Positions 60,653 to 64,000 of a DNA stretch of 64,000 nt are shown piece by piece. Within the stretch, counting starts at the first letter, position 1; each line of letters opens with the position of its first letter. The stretch is from NCBI RefSeq assembly GCF_030694575.1, contig NZ_JAUYUS010000024.1:1-64000 (forward strand), written 5' to 3'. Source of the DNA: Parvibaculum sp. GTDB lineage: Bacteria > Pseudomonadota > Alphaproteobacteria > Parvibaculales > Parvibaculaceae. Both the position numbers and the translations under genes were made by a program. Below the pieces are notes generated by a model, which saw only the letters and a list, made by a program, of their open reading frames with translations, did no database searches and had not been told where the DNA came from.

Positions 60653-61064
60653 TTGATTGCGGCGGGAAACTGCCCATTTTCAGGGCACCTGTCCCGCTGC
60701 GGGACAGGCAGTAGAATCATGCGTCTACGGACGAATCTGCTTTCAATAAAAACCGCCCTGCACTAATCTCGGTCCGTCGGTGATCGCCCGGCGACACTGC
60801 CCCCAGCCCCGACGGGCGGGACCCGATAGCTGTTCCATGCTGAACTGTTGAGTGCATACGCGGAAGCCGATGCGGATCTGCCTTCCGTCCGCTCCGGTCT
60901 CCGATGAACGACGCGTTGGCGCGCGCCCCGAGCGCACCGGCGCGGCGGATGCGGAAAGTGTTGCCGGCGACCCCTTGCCCCCCCAACGCCGCGGCAGCAT
61001 GCAATCGCCATCCGCTATCGCTCCCCGGGGTTCGGCGCGAGCCGGGCTCCGGGGCTGCGATGTC
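60653..61064. other. Intergenic stretch between convergent genes
   Basis: About 410 bp. It has a 9-bp perfect hairpin CCTGTCCCG/CGGGACAGG at 60687-60707 that may end the TauD unit, though no T-tract follows. Overlapping short frames on both strands look spurious. Confidence 0.45.
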
Positions 61065-61970
61065 TCAGCGAACGAAAATCAGCAACAGGATGCCGCCGAT
61101 CACCAGCGCGATGCCGGTGAGTTCCAGCGCGTTCGTCTTTTCCCGGAACAGGAAATGCGACGAGGCGAAAGTGAACACGAGCTCGATCTGCCCGAGCGCG
61201 CGCACATAGGCCGCGTTCTGGATCGTCATCGCCGTGAACCAGCCCATCGAGGCGAGCGCGCCCGCAACGCCGACAAGCGAGCTCACTTTCCAGGTCCGGA
61301 ACGCCGCCGCAAGCTCGGCCGGATGCCGCCACCGCAGCCACACGGTCATGACCACCGTCTGGATAATGAGAACGGCAACCAGCGTATAGGCGGCGGCGAC
61401 CAGAAAGTCCGGCCGCTCCAGCGAGAGCGACGCCGCCCGGTAGCAGACCGCCGCAATGCCGTAGCAGGCGCCGGAACCGATCCCCATCAAGGTCGGCTTC
61501 TCGCCGAGCGACCGCCAGAAGGCCCCGGCGGTCAGCTTCGATTGCGCGATGGAAATGGCGATGACGCCCGCAAGGCTGATGAGAATGGCCGCGAAGGCGC
61601 CGAGGCTCAGATGATCTCCCAGCACGATGATACCGAAGAGAGCGGTCTGGATCGTCTCCGTCTTGGAATAGGTCGTGCCCACCGCGAAGTTGCGATAGGC
61701 GAACAGCGCCACCAGCAGCACCGTCCCCCATATCTGTGCGAGCCCCCCCACCGCCGCATAGACGAGAAAAAGAAGGTTCGCCTCCGGCAACTCAACGCCG
61801 GTGAAAGCGACCAATCCCCAAAGATAGACCAGCGCCACCGGCAGCCCGTAGGCGAAGCGCACATAGGTCGCGCCCAGTGCCGACATCTCGCCCGTCAATT
61901 GCTTCTGCAATGTCGAGCGCAGGTTCTGCAGGAACGCGGCTGCGATGGTAAGCGGAATCCAGAGCGGCAT
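61065..61970 (-). CDS. DMT/EamA-type transporter
   Basis: A 301-residue protein with about ten membrane helices arranged as two EamA-like halves. The segment VGTTYSKTETIQTALFGIIVLGD is typical of the end of the first half, and FLFREKTNALELTGIALVIGGILLL of the second. It would move a small metabolite across the inner membrane. It is encoded downstream of, and on the same strand as, a serine hydrolase gene. Confidence 0.88.
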   Translation of the reverse strand: MPLWIPLTIAAAFLQNLRSTLQKQLTGEMSALGATYVRFAYGLPVALVYLWGLVAFTGVELPEANLLFLVYAAVGGLAQIWGTVLLVALFAYRNFAVGTTYSKTETIQTALFGIIVLGDHLSLGAFAAILISLAGVIAISIAQSKLTAGAFWRSLGEKPTLMGIGSGACYGIAAVCYRAASLSLERPDFLVAAAYTLVAVLIIQTVVMTVWLRWRHPAELAAAFRTWKVSSLVGVAGALASMGWFTAMTIQNAAYVRALGQIELVFTFASSHFLFREKTNALELTGIALVIGGILLLIFVR

Positions 61971-61991
61971 GATAGCGGACGTGCCGCTTCC

Positions 61992-63233
61992 TCAATCGAT
62001 GATGGCGCCGTAGACGAGCTGCTGCAGTTGCGGCCGCAGCGGATAGGTGGAGGAGGGATAGAGCTGCGTCATCAGGATGGCGATCAGGTCTTCCTCCGGG
62101 TCGATCCAGAAATAGGTCGAGGCCGCTCCGCCCCACGAGAAATTCCCCGCCGAGCCGATCGCCTGCGTCACCGCCGGGTCCAGCACCACCTGGAAACCGA
62201 GCCCGAAGCCAGCGCCCTCCGCCGCCAGTTCGCTGAAGGCGGAGATCGACATTTCCTTCATTTCCTTGCCGCGCGGCAGGTGGTTCATCGTCATGAACTC
62301 GATCGTCTTCGGCGAACAGATGCGCACGCCGTCGAGCTCGCCGCCATTGAGCAGCATCTGGCAGAAGCGCCAGTAATCCGTCATCGTCGAGGTGAGCCCG
62401 CCGCCGCCCGAGAGAAACTTCGGCGGCTGGGCATAGCTGCTCGTCTCGTCGCCGACATCCATGATGCCGGATTTGCCCGTCTTCGGATTTTTGAAATAGT
62501 TGGTCGCGAAGCGCCCGAGCTTTTCCTTCGGCACGAAGAAGGCGGTGTCCACCATGCCGAGCGGCGCGAAGATGCGCGAGGTCAGGAATTCGTCGAGCGG
62601 CCGGCCCGACAGCACCTCCACGAGATGGCCGCAGACATCCGTCGAAACCGAATAGTTCCAGTGCTCGCCGGGCGAGAACAGCAGCGGGATTTCCGCCACC
62701 GCCTCCACCATCTCCTTCAGCGTCAGGTCGACCGTGTTCGCGCCCTCGATACCCGCGTCGCGGTAGAGCTGGTCCACGGGATGCTCATACATGAAGCCGT
62801 ATGTGAGGCCCGACGTATGGGTGAGCAGATCGCGGATCGTCATTTCGCGTTCGCAAGGGCGCGTATCGTATTTCTGCGCCGTCCCGCTCGCCCACACGCG
62901 CAGCTTCTTGAACGAAGGGATGTAGCGCGACACCGCGTGGTTGAGCTGGAAGTGCCCTTCCTCGTAAAGCATCATCAGCGCGAGGCTGGTGATCGGCTTC
63001 GTCATGGAATAGATGCGGAAGATCGTGTCTTTCTCCATCGGCAGCCCGCGCTCGCGGTCGCGCATGCCCGCCGTCTCGAAATGCGCGATCTCGCCGCCGC
63101 GCGAAACGAGCGTGGAAAATCCAGCGACCTTGCCCCGGTCCACATAGGACTGGAAATAATTGGTGATGTTGGCCAGCCGCGCCGGATCGAAGCCGGCATC
63201 TTCTGGTTTGGCGATGCGGGGCATGACGTTCAT
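61992..63233 (-). CDS. Beta-lactamase-family serine hydrolase
   Basis: A 413-residue enzyme of the class C beta-lactamase/esterase fold: catalytic S-x-x-K in YSMTKPITS, the Tyr motif in HWNYSVSTDV, and the ending FSWGGAASTYFWIDP. Such chromosomal forms are esterases or peptidases rather than resistance enzymes. No signal peptide is seen, so it is cytoplasmic. ATG 63233 follows GGAGG. It is 21 bp from the transporter gene. Confidence 0.88.
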   Translation of the reverse strand: MNVMPRIAKPEDAGFDPARLANITNYFQSYVDRGKVAGFSTLVSRGGEIAHFETAGMRDRERGLPMEKDTIFRIYSMTKPITSLALMMLYEEGHFQLNHAVSRYIPSFKKLRVWASGTAQKYDTRPCEREMTIRDLLTHTSGLTYGFMYEHPVDQLYRDAGIEGANTVDLTLKEMVEAVAEIPLLFSPGEHWNYSVSTDVCGHLVEVLSGRPLDEFLTSRIFAPLGMVDTAFFVPKEKLGRFATNYFKNPKTGKSGIMDVGDETSSYAQPPKFLSGGGGLTSTMTDYWRFCQMLLNGGELDGVRICSPKTIEFMTMNHLPRGKEMKEMSISAFSELAAEGAGFGLGFQVVLDPAVTQAIGSAGNFSWGGAASTYFWIDPEEDLIAILMTQLYPSSTYPLRPQLQQLVYGAIID

Positions 63234-63267
63234 GGGGCAGTTCCTCCGGATGGTTTCTTTGCGGTTT

Positions 63268-63606
63268 TCATGTCTGTTCGGGCGGCCGGCCGAGCGCGCG
63301 GAAAAGCTCTTCGGCGCTCCGGGCGCGTGCCGCCACCGAGCCGGCATCGTCCGTCCCGAACGCGATGGCTTCCCAGCCTTCGGGCGTCTTGCGCAGGCGG
63401 AAGCTGGGCCTCAGTTGCCCGCAGCGCGTGAGATAGGGAGCGAGAACGCCTTGGCCGTTGGTGCGGAATTCGAGATCGAACGGGGACCCCTCGGCGGCCG
63501 ATGTCAGTCGCCGCCGGTCATGCTCCGTGATGAGATCGCCGGGAAATCGGACGATGCTTCCCAAGTGCCGTGCCCCTGTTCCGAGTGCAGGCAGCAGTCT
63601 ACACAC
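63268..63606 (-). CDS. Hypothetical protein
   Basis: A possible 112-residue protein between two serine hydrolase genes on the same strand. The middle part (SIVRFPGDLITEHDRRRLTSAAEG and SFRLRKTPEGWEAIAFG) has a normal amino acid mix, but I do not recognise it. The first 15 residues may not be part of it. It could be a real small gene or a chance frame. Confidence 0.45.
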   Translation of the reverse strand: MCRLLPALGTGARHLGSIVRFPGDLITEHDRRRLTSAAEGSPFDLEFRTNGQGVLAPYLTRCGQLRPSFRLRKTPEGWEAIAFGTDDAGSVAARARSAEELFRALGRPPEQT

Positions 63607-63669
63607 AGCGCGTGGCTTTTGGCTCCTGTAATTCGCCGCGAATGGCGGTGCGGGCTGTCCCGGTCCGGC

Positions 63670-64000
63670 TCACGCGCCCCTGAAACAATCCACGATTTCG
63701 GCGATCCACGCCTTCTGGTTGAGTTTCATTTCGAGCGACGTCTTGCCGTGGCGCACCACCACCATGTCGAGCTCCGGCACGACGACGGTGTATTGCCCCT
63801 CGAAGCCATTGGCCGAAAAGCTCCCCGGCCCCGCAAGGCCGAGCCACCAATGCGCGCCATAGGCCCCTTCGGCGCCCATCTGCTGCCAGGTCGGCGTCCG
63901 CGCATAATCCACCCAGCCCTCCGGCAGGAGGCGCTGTCCCTCCCACACGCCGTCGCGCAGATAAAGCAGCCCGAAGCGCGCGAAGTCTCGTGGCGTGCAG
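63670..64000 (-). CDS. Beta-lactamase-family serine hydrolase, 3' part (cut by window end)
   Basis: The frame runs off the window. Visible is the C-terminal 110 residues: FARFGLLYLRDGVWEGQRLL, PEGWVDYARTPTWQQ, YGAHWWLG and SANGFEGQYTVVVPELDMVVVRHGK. The last corresponds to the third catalytic-region motif of class C-type serine hydrolases. The active-site Ser lies outside. Confidence 0.85.
   Translation of the reverse strand, partial: CTPRDFARFGLLYLRDGVWEGQRLLPEGWVDYARTPTWQQMGAEGAYGAHWWLGLAGPGSFSANGFEGQYTVVVPELDMVVVRHGKTSLEMKLNQKAWIAEIVDCFRGA

Noticed and set aside
60852-63431. An 859-codon plus-strand frame over the transporter and serine hydrolase genes.
   Set aside because: Its composition is dominated by Arg, His and Gln as expected of a shadow frame, and the minus strand holds well-defined protein families.

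Overview
The window reads as high-GC alphaproteobacterial chromosome. A heme-type FixL with FixJ and a FixK-like regulator, a BtaA/BtaB betaine-lipid pair, and many acyl-CoA dehydrogenases, Baeyer-Villiger monooxygenases and TauD-type dioxygenases suggest a Rhizobiales-type degrader of hydrophobic compounds. A Parvibaculum-like host would fit, but that is inference from gene content only.

Layout. (1) 0.47-4.7 kb: a translationally coupled three-gene operon of a MerR-like HTH protein, an Eco57I-type N6-adenine methylase and a PD-(D/E)XK nuclease candidate, probably restriction or defence. (2) 5-22.2 kb: a catabolic cluster with two acyl-CoA dehydrogenases, an acyl-CoA ligase, a Baeyer-Villiger monooxygenase, an HSL-type hydrolase, an enoyl-CoA hydratase, an SDR, a TetR regulator, and a four-gene envelope module (Ycf48-like, RND/MMPL, DUF1302, DUF1329). 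A shared 20-bp motif stands before three of its transcription units. (3) 22.2-30.5 kb: an island holding a decayed copy of the operon in (1), a truncated tyrosine recombinase, a hypothetical gene and a Tn7-like tnsA-tnsB-tnsC-tniQ operon. Immediately before tnsA lie about 200 bp made almost wholly of nine consecutive hairpins. (4) 30.9-40.6 kb: a second Baeyer-Villiger monooxygenase, then an oxygen-response block (erythromycin-esterase family, hydrolase, phosphoribosyltransferase, PAS_5-like, CBS, FixL, FixJ, lone receiver, FixK-like) with FixK-type boxes. (5) 40.7-50 kb: an M42-peptidase remnant, an MdlAB/BmrCD-like ABC exporter, btaAB, two cell-wall enzymes and a cytochrome b561. (6) 50-64 kb: glutaryl-CoA dehydrogenase, LysR, AraC and Crp/Fnr regulators, two nitronate-monooxygenase-family enzymes, two TauD-family oxygenases, a DMT transporter and two serine hydrolases, the last cut by the window end.

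The most unusual signal is the hairpin array at 24873-25075. It ends at the tnsA start codon, and the putative tnsA ribosome-binding site lies in its last loop. Both mismatched pairs in its stems become G-U pairs if the minus strand is the RNA, and the first hairpin is followed on that strand by a T-rich tract like an intrinsic terminator. This suggests an antisense or structured RNA controlling a Tn7-like transposase operon. The second strongest signals are the shared operator-like motif of the catabolic cluster and the duplicated, decayed restriction cassette 21 kb from the intact one.
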